Part shown: positions 13,001-24,045 of the stretch, in pieces
How the letters are laid out: each line of letters opens with the position of its first letter
How positions within the stretch are numbered: the stretch's first letter is position 1
Assembly: GCA_036897095.1 (NCBI GenBank)
Contig: JAYMSP010000144.1
Span: forward strand, 1-64,000
Origin: Plantago elongata
Taxonomy: Eukaryota > Streptophyta > Magnoliopsida > Lamiales > Plantaginaceae
Direction of reading: 5' to 3'
DNA length: 64,000 bases
Translations under genes and position numbers: made by a program
The notes under the pieces: model-generated
The model's database searches: none
What the model saw: only the letters and a program-made list of their open reading frames with translations
Told to the model about the DNA's origin: nothing

Positions 13001-14150
13001 GTGGAACCTGGATGTTATTATGTCTTTTATTCCTAGTGAAGTTTTGGAGGAAATCGAAATGTTTAACACAGGGAATAAGGATGGCCCAGATACTGTTATT
13101 TGGAATAAAACGGCGAATGGTCAGTTTACTTGCCAATCGACCTATCTAGCAATCCAACGACAATCGGGTGATATACCTCCTAGCAACAACAACTGGAAGT
13201 GGATATGGAAATCAAAATTCAGCAACAAACTACAACACTTCCTTTGCCTTGCGACTAATAGACGTCTAGCTACTAATCATCTCCGCAAGACTCGTAAGAT
13301 TGTCGATTCGGCCAAAATGGCCGTTGTGCCCATGTATGGATGAAACCATTGTACACTGCCTCTGGGATTGTCCTGCTGCTATGAGAATCTGGAGGAGGTT
13401 AATACCTCCAGATAAGTTACAAACGTTCCTAAGTCTGCCGGAATCACTTTGGATCGAACTTAATGTGATTGATGTGAAAGTCACATGTCAACTCTCTCCT
13501 GAAACACCATGGAATTTTATATTCATCGTATGGCTATGGCATATCTGGAAATGAAGAAATCATTCGGTATTCAGGGGAGTAGTAGAACGAGTCAAACAAA
13601 TCATGTTCAATATCAAGCAGGTGAGTACAGAATTACACATTCATCTTGACAAGAAGAAAGGGAATAAGGCACTGATCAAGTTGAACAAACCACCGCATGG
13701 GTGGGTAAAACTGAACATGGATGGAAGTGTCTTTCCGCAATCAAACAATGGTGGAGCTGGAGGTATCGTGCTTGATTCCAAGGAAACTGGCTTTGGGGAT
13801 TCTTCGAGTTTATCCGGGCTCCGACTGTTTTGGAAGCCGAGCTGTTAGCTTTGAAACTGGGCATGACATAGGGTTGGAATAGAAGATATGTCAAGATAGA
13901 GGTTGAAACTGACTCACTTGAATGCTTTAAACTTCTCCAAGGGGAAGTGAAATCAGAGCTACAACATATCATCTCACTGGTCAAAGAATGTCAAGGCTTG
14001 ATACAAGAACCTTGGACAATTGAGCTAAAATGGAGCAGTAGGAAATCGAATTTAGTGGCCGATAAGCTTGATAAGCTAGTAGTTCGGGTATGGATGGTAA
14101 AAAAATTTGAAATATGCCACCGACCCAAATTATATCATTTTTTAACTCTG
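10070..14150 (+). pseudogene. LINE ORF2: endonuclease, reverse transcriptase, RNase H, broken
   Basis: The endonuclease opens with MKIVSWNCQGAG (10070) and has GDFNE and SDHHP signatures (10480-10750). The reverse transcriptase follows: KAPRPDG near 11420, SSFIKGHSTQDN near 11710, MDLEKAYDKVNW near 11815, and the catalytic FADD near 12133. The zf-RVT-like region and an RNase H domain (WVKLNMDGS near 13700) close the frame. A stop sits just after the endonuclease leader, and the frame changes at least three times within the reverse transcriptase and RNase H, so no functional enzyme can be made. The catalytic Asp pair itself is still present. Confidence 0.9.
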
Positions 14151-14554
14151 ATTTAATCTAATGACATGAATGTTCTTTCATTAAATAAAATAAAAAGAAA
14201 TTCAATGACTATAATAATAAGATGTTGAAATATACAATTAAGTAAACCAAATTCCCCATAATAACGAGAAATAAATAAATTTGGCTTCGTATCTGGAAGA
14301 AATATCCAAAAGCTTCCCCAAAATTCTAAAAAACAAATTGTCGGTATATTCCTCCTCCTGCTCATAATAAGCAATTATAGCAGCCATTACGAAAGAGTAA
14401 AGACCACCTCAGTATCATTGATTCTGTACAGTCCTTCCAAAAAAAACCAGCTCCATCAAAACCAAAATCACCGATTCATTCATCTGACTATAGTCTATAG
14501 AAGCTTGGAATAGCTATTGGATTTGGATGTGACTGAGAAGAGGAAACGAAGGAG

Positions 14555-17500
14555 ATGGGAAATCCTAAACTCAAGTGGACCGCCGAGGAGGAGGAAGCTC
14601 TCCGCGCCGGAGTGGCCAAGCACGGCGCCGGAAAGTGGAAGAACATTCAGAGAGACCCCGAGTTCAACCCTCTCCTCTCTGCTCGCTCCAACATCGATCT
14701 TAAGGTTGCTGATTTTTCACTTTTTATAATGCTTGCATCTTACGAGTTTTAGATTAGGGATGAATTGGTACTTTGGTGGATTTCTTGGTTCATGATTGCT
14801 TTTCTTTACTGTTGATCGGTAATTTGTTATATGATTTTGTATGTATCCTACTTTTTTACTCAAGTTTTATTTGGTTAGAAATTAGAATCAGTTCGTGATT
14901 TCGTGTGTAAGGTGTTTGGTTGGTTGTACAGGATAAAGGGCGAGATATGAGTGTTGCGGATGGAGATTACCCTAGAGAGAAAGCAAAACTAGCTAGTTTT
15001 CACTTTTAATGATGTTGAATAGGTTTAAGCATATTACGAGTTTCAATTTAGTACTTTTGGTTTATTTGCTGGTTGTTGATTGCTATTGTTTCCGGTTGAT
15101 CAGTACTTTGTTATTGCATCCTAGTTCTTTTTCCTGCAGAATGACCGATCTTATTTGGTTGGAAATTAGAATGGGCATATGAATTAAGGTGTTTGGTTGA
15201 TTGTACAGGATAAATGGCGAAATTTGAGTGTTGCGAATGGGAATTGCCCAAGAGAGAAAGCAAAGCCAGCTAAACCAAAAGCTGAGACTTCTGTTGCTCC
15301 AATTGCTGTTGTACAGAGAGCTCCTGCTGTTGCTCCTTTGAGAATTGATCCACCAAGAGATGCAGCAGCTGTAGCTGAACCACCTTCAAAGACTGGCACA
15401 ATCGAAGCTGCAAAGTGAGCTTTTCTTTCGTCTTCCTTTTTCCCCTCATCCTGGTATAGTAATACTGTATTCTTCATTTCTTCAGTTTTTATACTGGCTA
15501 CTGCAATGGATTGATTAACTCATGACTGTACTTGCTCGGAGTTCAACATTTGTTTAAGTTTGTGGTCATTCCATTTTATTCAGTAAACAACATAAAATGA
15601 GAGCCACCTACTGGTTGAGTGTGAGGAGTCATGACAGATGCTTGATAAAGTTCATCTGACATGTGTCATACTCCTTTTCGGTGGGGTGTCATACAGACAT
15701 TCCTCAGATCAATTTATCCACTCCATAAATAGCTTACCAATATAGTATGCATGATGAGGCCAATAAATGAAGAAAGCCCAGATTTACGATGACTATTTTG
15801 ATATAAATACATGTTCAGTGATTCTTTCAGTTCCTTGCACTCTAATGTATTTTTGTTGATATCTCTTCAATATCTTACATGAATTCATGACTTCAGGTTA
15901 AATCAGATGGTATTTGAGGCAATTTCGACTCTTAAGCGGCCAAATGGATGTGAATCTGGTGTAATTGCCAATTTTATAGAGGTGTGATAAATTTTATATC
16001 ATAAATTAGTGTCAATGTATCATATGTTATGAGGCATTTATCAGTTGGATTTCCAGTAACTACTGTGTTTTGATGACAACCATCCTAGTTATGCCATTTT
16101 GGTTTATGGATGAAGTACTAGCATACTACTAATCATGCTTTCAGATAGTTAAACTTTACATAGTTCACAAATGCTTATGATTGTTGATTAAACTGCTAGT
16201 TGCACTTGTATCTGCATATATAGGGTAAAAAGATTTTAGAGGCTGAATGCATCATGTAGCACTATTAGTTGGTTTGTGCATGTTCTTGAAGTCGGGTATG
16301 AACTTGGAAGTTCGAACAATTAAAGTTTATAGCATTAAAATTGGATGTTCTTCCACTCAAATGATGATCATTAGTTGTATTAATATTTTTTTGGGCTGCA
16401 AAAGCAAGAAACTTTGTTGCCTGTAGTCCAGCACTATCGAGTTTTTGAGGTCTTCTGAGTTCTTGCAGGTCACTTCTGTGACATTTGAAAATGACTTTGG
16501 TTTCTCTTTAATAAATAGAACAAATTGTGCTGGGACGATTCTTTTTCGCTGTCATTTAAAGGTGGAATATGTCCTCAGAGTATCTATGTCATTTAAGGTA
16601 GAAGTTCATGAATCATAACATAGAACTAAGTTCTTCAAAATGAACAAATAACTTTACAATGCCTTTTTTATTTTATATATGAACCAGAGGCCTTAATCAT
16701 GCACATAAAACCAGATGCACTGTGTGTGTGTATCCTACATCTGCTTCATTTTGTCATGTATGCAATAATGGACTCTGTTGTTTGCTTGATTGTTCTCTTC
16801 AGTCATGCATGGTTTATATGGGATGTGTGCTGCATTGTTCTCTATCTTTGCTGCCCAATGCATTGACACCCATTTCTTGAATAGTGTATTCCTTTATGTC
16901 ATTCTGCTTTTGTTATACTGCCTCCTTTGAGAGAGTCTTATCTTGTTGTCATGGTCCATGCAGGGTAGGTATGAGGTGCCACAACAGTTCAGGAAACACT
17001 TGAATAACAGATTAAGAAGGCTTGTGAGTCAAGACAAACTGGAAAAGGTATATTTTTTTTATCTTGCCTCTTAATTCTTAAGATGTTAAATGTATATTTT
17101 CTGCAGTACGAGCACTATTGTCTGCTGCTGTGATTACTTTATCAATGTAAACCTTGTTTTTAGACATGCAATCAAATCGAGGTATCCTTTCAAATATTGT
17201 TTTGTAATCGCTGGTTTTTAATGTGAAAGTTTCAACTACGCAGTCATCTGTCTGCTCTAAGGGAATTGCTCCATGTTGAGTCATGTGTTTGTGTAGGTTC
17301 ATTGATGCTTTTGTTCGAAGTTACTGATGTTAATATCCCTTCACTGCGTTGTCTGCACATATTTCTGCTGATACTTTTCAAATGATGAACCTAGTTTTGT
17401 CAGCTCAAGTACTTTATCCGTACAAACCTTATTCTGCTAGTGTCTTCTTTAAACTGTCTGACTTGATTCAAAATTCGTAATTGCAAGCGTAACCATTCTT

Positions 17501-18224
17501 GAACTTGATGATCGTAAACAGATTACAATAACATGTCTTACTTATTTTAGAAGTATATTAGTAGCAAATTACTAATTGGAATAACTAAAAATCATGCTGA
17601 GTTGAATTATAGTAGTAACTATTCACTCGACTATTTGGCCAAGTGGTAAGACAATGGGTTTTGTTCCCACCACCTTTAAGGTATGAATCCTTCTAGATTT
17701 CTAATCACATACATGCCAACGAAAATCTTGGGTTTAGGTAGGATAGTTTCATCTGTTCCACTGACATGGCCCCTGAAAAGGTTGTACTTGCACTTGCATT
17801 TGACGATATCACCTAGCTCTTGCTGCATGGATGAGTTTGTCCATCACCACTTGAATATGCAAGGTTCCTAATTGTAATAATATATATATGCTTTGTTCCA
17901 AACGAACTGCAGGTTCAGAATTGCTTCGTGATGAAAAGAGATGAACCGTTGGAGACAAGAACCCCTGCAACGACGACCCCCGCAACAATCAAGTATGAGT
18001 TGCAGCCTAGACCGTTTCAGAATATTTTGCGGCCACCGGGTAATACTATGGAGGAAGCTGCACGTGCTGCTATTGACAGAGTTGCTGATGCTGAAGACAA
18101 AGCAGCTGAAGCTGCCCAAGCTGTGGAATTAGCTGAAAGAGTTGCTGCCATGGAAGACGAAACGAAGTCGCTCCTTGAAATTGCTACACATTACTTTGAA
18201 CTATGTAAGAAAAGCAAACCTTAA
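14555..18224 (+). CDS. TRB: TRB-type telomere repeat-binding factor (Myb plus linker-histone)
   Basis: Single-Myb-histone (SMH/TRB) proteins bind plant telomere repeats and telobox promoters and recruit Polycomb and histone-modifying partners in the nucleus. Five exons: 14555-14704, 15209-15414, 15897-15981, 16964-17047, 17913-18224, total 837 nt (278 aa). The Myb domain fills the N-terminus ([20 protein letters not shown] at residues 1-20); its recognition helix [11 protein letters not shown] is encoded across the exon 1/2 junction, as is usual in this family. A linker-histone H1/H5-like domain lies at about 120-175 ([20 protein letters not shown]). An Ala/Glu-rich coiled coil at about 210-270 closes the protein. 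Intron 1 contains a duplicated, degenerate copy of the start of exon 2. Which TRB paralogue this is cannot be told here. Confidence 0.93.
14705..15274 (+). repeat. Tandem duplication of TRB intron 1 plus exon 2 start
   Basis: About 280 bp of intron 1 and the first 60 nt of exon 2 occur twice: roughly 14710-14997 and 14998-15274. Matching landmarks are ttacgagttt, tatttggttagaaattagaa, aaggtgtttggttg.ttgtacag and the exon start gataaa.ggcga. The first (upstream) copy has a usable AG acceptor at 14932 but encodes DKGRDMSV, in place of DKWRNLSV, and then runs into a stop at 15007-15009. The second copy is the true exon 2. The divergence suggests it is not recent. Confidence 0.85.
17600..17880 (+). 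mobile_element. Possible tRNA-derived SINE in TRB intron 4
   Basis: The stretch tggccaagtgg (17636-17646) fits a pol III A box, and ggtatgaatcc (17680-17690) is a near match to a B box, at the spacing seen in tRNA-derived SINEs. The region lacks a clear poly-A or TTG end and I could not define target duplications, so the limits are approximate. It does not fold as a tRNA that I can recognise. Confidence 0.4.
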
Positions 18225-19309
18225 AATCTTGTTATAGTATGTGCTAAATTCTTTAATTCTCGTGAGAATCTACTATTCATTGACATCTGTACGTATGCGT
18301 TTTGCAGGTTTGCAAGGTGAAATACAGATCGTAGTATAGGATCCATATGGGCCTGGTGAAAAACATCGGTCATGTTTGGTTTTGGTGAAAAATCTGTACA
18401 TGGAAATTGGAATACTTGAATGCTAACATTTTAATAGACAACCATCGGTGTTCACCGTAGTTAGACTCTACCAGGTAAGTATTGGATTTTCATTGAGATA
18501 TTGAACTTTGAACCTTCTAACGAGCAAATATAGAAATGTGCGTAATCATACCAAAGAAGACGTCAAATGCACTTCATCTTCGTGAATCGTGATGCTAAAA
18601 AAGATTCAGTACATTCTAGTTCTACAAGTATGATTTCCACGGATAGAACGAGGTCAAATCCTCCATTTGGTCTAGTAATGTATTTGATGCTCCGTCCATT
18701 TGGTCATAATTACATGTTTACTACTGAATGCATACATGCGCATGAGCCCAGTAGAACTGCACAATAAGCTTTGAATACCATTGGACACATGATTGCACAG
18801 GTTGTGAAATACTAGTCAAATGCCTTGTGGAAGTGAACAACACCAGTTGTGAGAGTCTTCTCCTAAAAGAAGGGGCCAACAGTGCTAGACTGACATCACA
18901 GTGAGAAATTAAAAAAAAAGAAAAAACTAGTCAAATTAATAAACCGATCATCTTGTCACTAGTTTTTTGGTATTTCCTCAACTCTTTACTGAGTTACCAT
19001 TTGTTTGATAATGCGTATATGAATTAGAACCAGATGAGAACCAATCTGTGCTAGATAAAAAAATGTTTGAAAATTCAATGGTCGAATCTAACAAGAATGT
19101 GCCGGAATTGACCCATAAAATTTTTAAAAATGGGTCAACTGAGTTGGAAGATATGTTTGATTCCTTCCTCGTATTTTCTGAAGCCAGGTATACGAGTTAG
19201 GACAATGAGTATAGAATATATCTGGAAGAGAATAAACTTGCATTGCTTATAGACGACTTGAACATTACCCACCATTTCACTAAAAATCTATAAGTTACTA
19301 TCTGTCCAG
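18225..19309. other. TRB 3'UTR and spacer with a broken coding fragment
   Basis: The first 250 bases are probably TRB 3'UTR, perhaps with a 3'UTR intron (acceptor-like ttttgcag at 18300-18307). A decayed open stretch of unknown family lies at 19021-19293 (listed separately). The remainder shows nothing I can name. The NLR promoter must lie in this short spacer. Confidence 0.5.
19021..19293 (+). pseudogene. Broken coding fragment of unknown family
   Basis: One frame reads like protein for about 90 codons: ELEPDENQSVLDKKMFENS, then VPELTHKIFKNGSTELEDM, and after an interruption YRIYLEENKLALLIDDLNI. Codon choice and amino-acid mix (acidic, Leu/Asn-rich) look coding. I do not recognise the family. 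No start codon context or splice sites make it a whole gene, so it is called a remnant. Confidence 0.4.
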
Positions 19310-22300
19310 ATGGAGTCCCTGGGCCAACTGAAGGATATTCTGGACTCAGTTATCGAAGCGAAGGTGGTTCCCGATTCCTCTCTGATGCACACAGAGATGG
19401 TAGGCTTGGCCAAAGAAGTTGTCGAGTTTAAGAACATTTTTGTGCTAGCTTCCGGGATGATACAAGATGAGATCCAAGACTTCAATTATTATGCTCAAGT
19501 TTATGAAGGAGCCCTCCGTGCTCTGGAGATGAAGACCAGGAACATCGTTCTTCAACTGGAGGATGTCATCGACTCTTACTTGGAACTAATGGCAGAGGGT
19601 AAAGGAATTATCACCTGCACAACCCGAACACGGATCAACGCACACTTTGAACAGCTCAAAACCATAAGGCAGGATCAACTGAAACTGCTTCTTCAGGATA
19701 CTAAGAAGAAGATCGGTTTTCCGATTAGTCCCTATGATCATTCACCTACTACCACGCATATCAGCCAAAACGTTGAAGAGGTAGGTAACCATTGACTATT
19801 CTTTTCATTCTTAGTTTTGCTCATCTTTTATTTAGATGAACCCTTGGACCATTTCATCACGTCACCTCATGCTAAGCAGTTTCAGATAGCTAATCATCTT
19901 ACCGGCTAGTTATCTAAGCAAAGCTAAACGTGCGATTGCAATCAGGGGTGGACGCAAGATTTCAACCTCTGGAGGTGAAATTAAATATAAAAAAATTTTA
20001 AGGTTGGGGGTTGCAATTCGAATTTTTTAAAAATATTACCTATAAAATAAAATAAATTCTAAGGCTAGGGGGCGCTAGCCAGCGCCCCCCTCTCCCCTAG
20101 GTCCGCCCCTGGTTGCAATAAATTTTATTGGGTGATATTTTAGGTATTTTACAACATTCGAAAAAATTAGTTCAAGGTTCTACTTGGATTTATATAAGCT
20201 GAAACTAAATCTGTCTTTAACACTATCTTAAGACAAATTTTAGAATAAAAGATTGATAGATTATAAGCTAGTCTTTTTTTGAAGCCGTAAACTAGCATAA
20301 ATAAACTTAAGATCCATTACATAACCACCCCATGCCACAACCCAACGAGGCCTAACCATGTTCAAATCGTTGGTGATCCAGTGTCCTAATCAAGGAGGGC
20401 AAAAGTCCCTAACCTTAACATCAAAACCTACACTATTGAAATTGGAGATACAAATGAAGAAATTATCTAACATCCACAAAAGTAGGAGAGCTGACCAATT
20501 TAACAATCTTATCCGCAACTTCATTCTATTCCCCATATTCCCCATAGACACAAAAGAGTTAGAATTTCTCAAACTTGATTCCCCCGCCATTACAAGAAGA
20601 GACATACTTAGAATCAGTCAACACAATAACTTTCCTGACATTGTTATGAAGAGCAAGCAATAAATCCAAGCATAATGCATGCAATTCCGCCATGTTAATA
20701 TCAATTCTTCTAACATCAGCTGAACATATTATAAGCTAGTCGAGTCTGATTAGCATGTTCATATTTTAAAGAAAAAAAAGAGCATATATGTTTTTATATC
20801 CTACTATGTTTTACCAAATAAGAGTATCAAATCAGCGGGCTCGGATTTACTGTGCAAATTGGTGTTACTGTTTGACTCAATGAGAAGGAGACACGTCGTC
20901 ACGACTTAAACAACAAACCCAAAACTTTTCTCCCGGTTAATTAAATGGCTTTTACACTTATAATTAATGTTAATCAAATATTCCTAATTAGGCGAAGAAA
21001 AAATAATTCAGAGAACTTGTGCATCTTCTCCAACTCCGTCATCCGCCGCACCGCGTCGGGATCCGAACTTTTTTATTTTCCGACCAAGTTTGAGTTGAAA
21101 TCTTTGCATATTCATATAGTTATTGTTGTGATCTATCTATGTACGGTTTCACTTTGAAGTTTTGGAATAGGGAAATATACTGGTGACTTTTCCGGCGAGC
21201 TTGTATTCCAAGCAGAAACAATTTAAGTGTTATGTTTGGACTTTAAATTATGTGCATCAGTATGGTAATAGGTAATAAGGTTAGGAGATCAGTTGGGTGA
21301 GACAAAATATACCATAATATTGGAGTTACTTCGGCACGGCAGGCGGATGACGGAGTTGGAGAAGAAGCGCCGTTACTCAGAAGCCTGCAAGTTCTTTGAA
21401 TTATTTTTTCTTTGCCTAATTAGGAGTAATTAATTAACAAGTTTAAAAGCCAAGCCATTTTGTTAGCCGAGAAGAAAGTTATGGGCTTTTTGTTGTTGGC
21501 TTAAGTTCATGACCGCAGTGTCTCTTTCTCATTGGGTCAAACAGTATCATGCACAGTAAAATATAAGCTCATCAAACTTATGCTAGCTCTCTGGCAAATC
21601 TAGTTAAACGAAAACTTAAATGTTAGATTATGTTAATAAATTATTAAAAATATCATATGCAAATTTCTTCAAGATCAATTATGAACCATCAACTCCTAAG
21701 ACAGCTTGTTTCTAAATCCTTATTACAAGTTACAGATATTCCAAAGTATTAATCTTATACTGCAAATTTTCAAATGTCAACAGCCTCCGCGGCCAGAAAG
21801 AGTAGTTGGTCTTGAACCGGTGACAGAAACTATAGTCGAATTTCTCCTCCAAGAAGAGCATGAGGGAACGGGTGTTTATTCAATCGTTGGTATGCCAGGG
21901 GTTGGGAAGACTACACTGGCCTCAAATGTTTATCATGATCGAAGAATCCAAAATGAATTCTCCATCATCGCTTGGGCATCCAGTTTGGAGGATATGATTG
22001 TTACACTATGGGAGAAGTTATTTAAACAAGAGATGCCTTTAAAGCCTCTGGAGGAAGTAACCAAAAGGATTCAGCAGGCTTTGGGGATGCAAAAGGTCTT
22101 GATATTCTTGGAGGATGTTGCTACATGGGAGAATATCAAAAAAGCATTGCCAATGGACCACAAATTCTGTAAAGTCTTGCTAACGACGCGGAATTTGAAT
22201 GTGGCAAGTGAAGCGAATCCTGAGGGTCGAGTTATTAAGCTGCAATGTATGGACGGAAATACAGGATGGGAGCTCCTACACTTGATAGTATATGGTAAGT

Positions 22301-24045
22301 TGGATGATGATTCTCGCCCTGAGGTGGAAAGGTTTGGGAAATTCATCGTGAAGCAATGTGGTGGACTTCCACAGGCAATAACAATGGTAGGCAAAATTCT
22401 AGTAGAAAAAGTTTTACCTGTACGAAGAAACACGAAAGCAGCAATAAGGATATGGGAAGAGATCGCTGGTAACGTGAAAGATTACCTGTTTGATCCTGAC
22501 ATTCCAGAAAACATGGAAGCTTTTATGTCCAAGTATTACAATGAGCTCCCTTATAAAGCAAGAGACTGCCTCCTCTATTCAAGCATGCTTCCCAATGATA
22601 AATCTCTGCAGAAATTGAATCAGTTGTTGTTTGCAGAATGTTTAGATGATGAGGATGCATCTCGATGGCATTTGCTTGTCTCAATGAACTTACTAATGCT
22701 GAACCAACGGAGCTCAGCCAAATTCACATTTTCACTACACTGTCTGGTCCGTGAATTCTGCAAAAGGAAAGTTGCATCCACTGAAAGGGACATGTCCCTT
22801 TTGCAGGAGATAAAAAGGTCCGCGGATGGAGCTTTTGAGCCTCCTATTCAAGAAGTGGAGAAATGTTCTGGTTTCTGTGTGAATTCTGATCTGCAGGAGT
22901 TTCTCTCAGAAAAACCTAAACTTCAAAATATCCGCTCATTTCTATGTTTCTCCAACGAGCCCATCATCCTCTCTCAGAACAAATACATTCACTCCAAGAC
23001 ACATAACTTCGACAAGCTGAGGATTCATGAAGCCAAGGCCATCAAATTCCAAGATTTTCCAGCTAAACTTACCAATCTGCTGCATTTAAGGTACATCACA
23101 TTGTCAGGTGACAAGATAAATGTTCTTCCCAGATCCATATCCAAGTGGCATAACATACAAACCATAAAAGTGAACACTTTGTCACCAACTTTAAAAATCA
23201 AAGCAAATATATGGGAGATGATGCAGCTAAGGGTTCTGAAAACAAAAGCAGGCATCATTTTGACCAAGGACGTGAAAGGTAAAGGCTGTGAAAAGCTTGA
23301 AAATCTTGGCTATCTATCGGCTGAAAGTTGCAGTGACCAAGTAGCCAAGAAGGCCAAGAACTTAAAGATACTGAGGGTTCGTGGTCAGCTAGTCAAGCTT
23401 GAGGGTTCCAAGTTCTTGGAGGATCTTGTTATGCTTGAGAACCTAAAACTAGTAAATGAAGTGAAAGCCGAAAAGGGATTGCCAACTTCTCAATCCATTA
23501 GATTCCCACTTCAACTGGAGAACTTGTCTACTACTTTCTTGGATTGGGAGCGTATATCTAGCATCACAAATCTTGCTTCCCTCATGGTGTTGCAGCTGAA
23601 AGACATCGAATTCGTGGGAGACTGTTGGTACACAGGAAGCAACAGTTTTCCTAGCCTTGAGTTCTTGATTATCGATGGCACAAATCTCAAGTACTGGACA
23701 ACTACAGGTGATTCGTTTCCAGAATTGAAAACTCTTATACTTGTAAATTGTAAGAAACTTGAAGAAGTTCCACTGGAACTGGGAAACAATAAGCTTGAAT
23801 GCATTGAGATGAAGAATGTCAGCGCAGCAGCAGTTTCTTCTGCTAAAGAGATGGACAATGCTATGAGGCAGATGCCTACAAGGCATCCATTGAAGCTCAT
23901 TCTCGGCAATGGAGATAATATGTCAAAAAATCGTCAATTATTCTATCTAGACGAACCATATTCTTTTTCCAACACTACCAGACGTAAGAGGCGAGCTAGT
24001 AGTGTCAATAAAACTAGAACAACCGATCCTAGGTTGGGTTGGTAA
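19310..24045 (+). CDS. CC-NB-ARC-LRR resistance-like protein (R1/late-blight type)
   Basis: NLRs sense pathogen effectors in the cell and trigger immunity. Two exons, 19310-19780 and 21784-24045, join in phase 0 to 910 aa. Residues 1-157 form a helical N-terminal domain. NB-ARC follows: GMPGVGKTT P-loop (193-201), kinase-2 KVLIFLEDV (261-269), KVLLTTRN (287-294), CGGLPQAI (349-356). The MHD position near 475 reads LHCLVREFC, so the usual Asp is Cys. Kinase-2 also has LEDV where LDDV is common. The LRR region (about 540-850) is degenerate, with loops such as LTNLLHLRYITLSG, and the tail is basic. The 2003-bp intron carries several mobile elements. The frame is open throughout. The family assignment (R1A/R1B-like) is by resemblance of PERVVGLEPVTETIVEFL and the general layout. 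Confidence 0.88.
19943..20111. mobile_element. hAT-type MITE in the NLR intron
   Basis: A 169-bp element starts caggggtggac and ends gtccgcccctg, inverted ends matching at 10 of 11 bases. It is flanked by attgcaat (19935-19942) and gttgcaat (20112-20119), an 8-bp target duplication with one mismatch, which fits the hAT superfamily. It has no coding capacity. Confidence 0.8.
20240..20720 (-). mobile_element. LINE 3' fragment (RNase H region), antisense in NLR intron
   Basis: On the minus strand, 20690-20560 reads NMAELHALCLDLLLALHNN, then VRKVIVLTDSKYV, which is the middle of a plant LINE-type RNase H (the AELhAl helix and the catalytic Asp in the TDS segment). Only the 3' part of an element is present. 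It lies antisense to the NLR. Confidence 0.5.
20846..21560. mobile_element. Long inverted repeat (foldback / MITE-like) in NLR intron
   Basis: Two arms of about 210 bp face each other around a centre of about 290 bp. Paired landmarks: tttactgtgca (20846) with tgcacagtaaa (21550-21560); ctcaatgagaaggagacac with gtgtctctttctcattgggt; cctaattaggcgaagaaaaa with ttttttctttgcctaattagg; cttctccaactccgtcatcc with ggatgacggagttggagaag. Overall identity of the arms is roughly 80 percent by eye. No open frame spans it and no target duplication is obvious. It could be a foldback element or a non-autonomous MULE. Confidence 0.75.

Larger units (their letters stand above)
8080..14160 (+). mobile_element. 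L1-type LINE (non-LTR retrotransposon), decayed
   Basis: The order ORF1 (DUF4283 plus CCHC), endonuclease, reverse transcriptase, RNase H on the plus strand is the plant L1 layout. ORF1 runs about 8180-9352, ORF2 about 10070-14150. The left border is not clear, and I do not see a sharp poly-A tail or a confident target-site duplication. Several in-frame stops and frame changes (for example the stop at 8822-8824, and frame changes in the reverse transcriptase near 11585 and 12035) show that it is inactive. It separates LCYE from the TRB gene, and its 3' end lies about 400 bp before the TRB start codon. Confidence 0.9.

Noticed and set aside
17636-17690. tRNA gene
   Set aside because: The A and B box matches are not part of a cloverleaf that I can fold.
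18567-18767. 66-codon open frame downstream of TRB
   Set aside because: No recognisable domain and no gene context; likely random.
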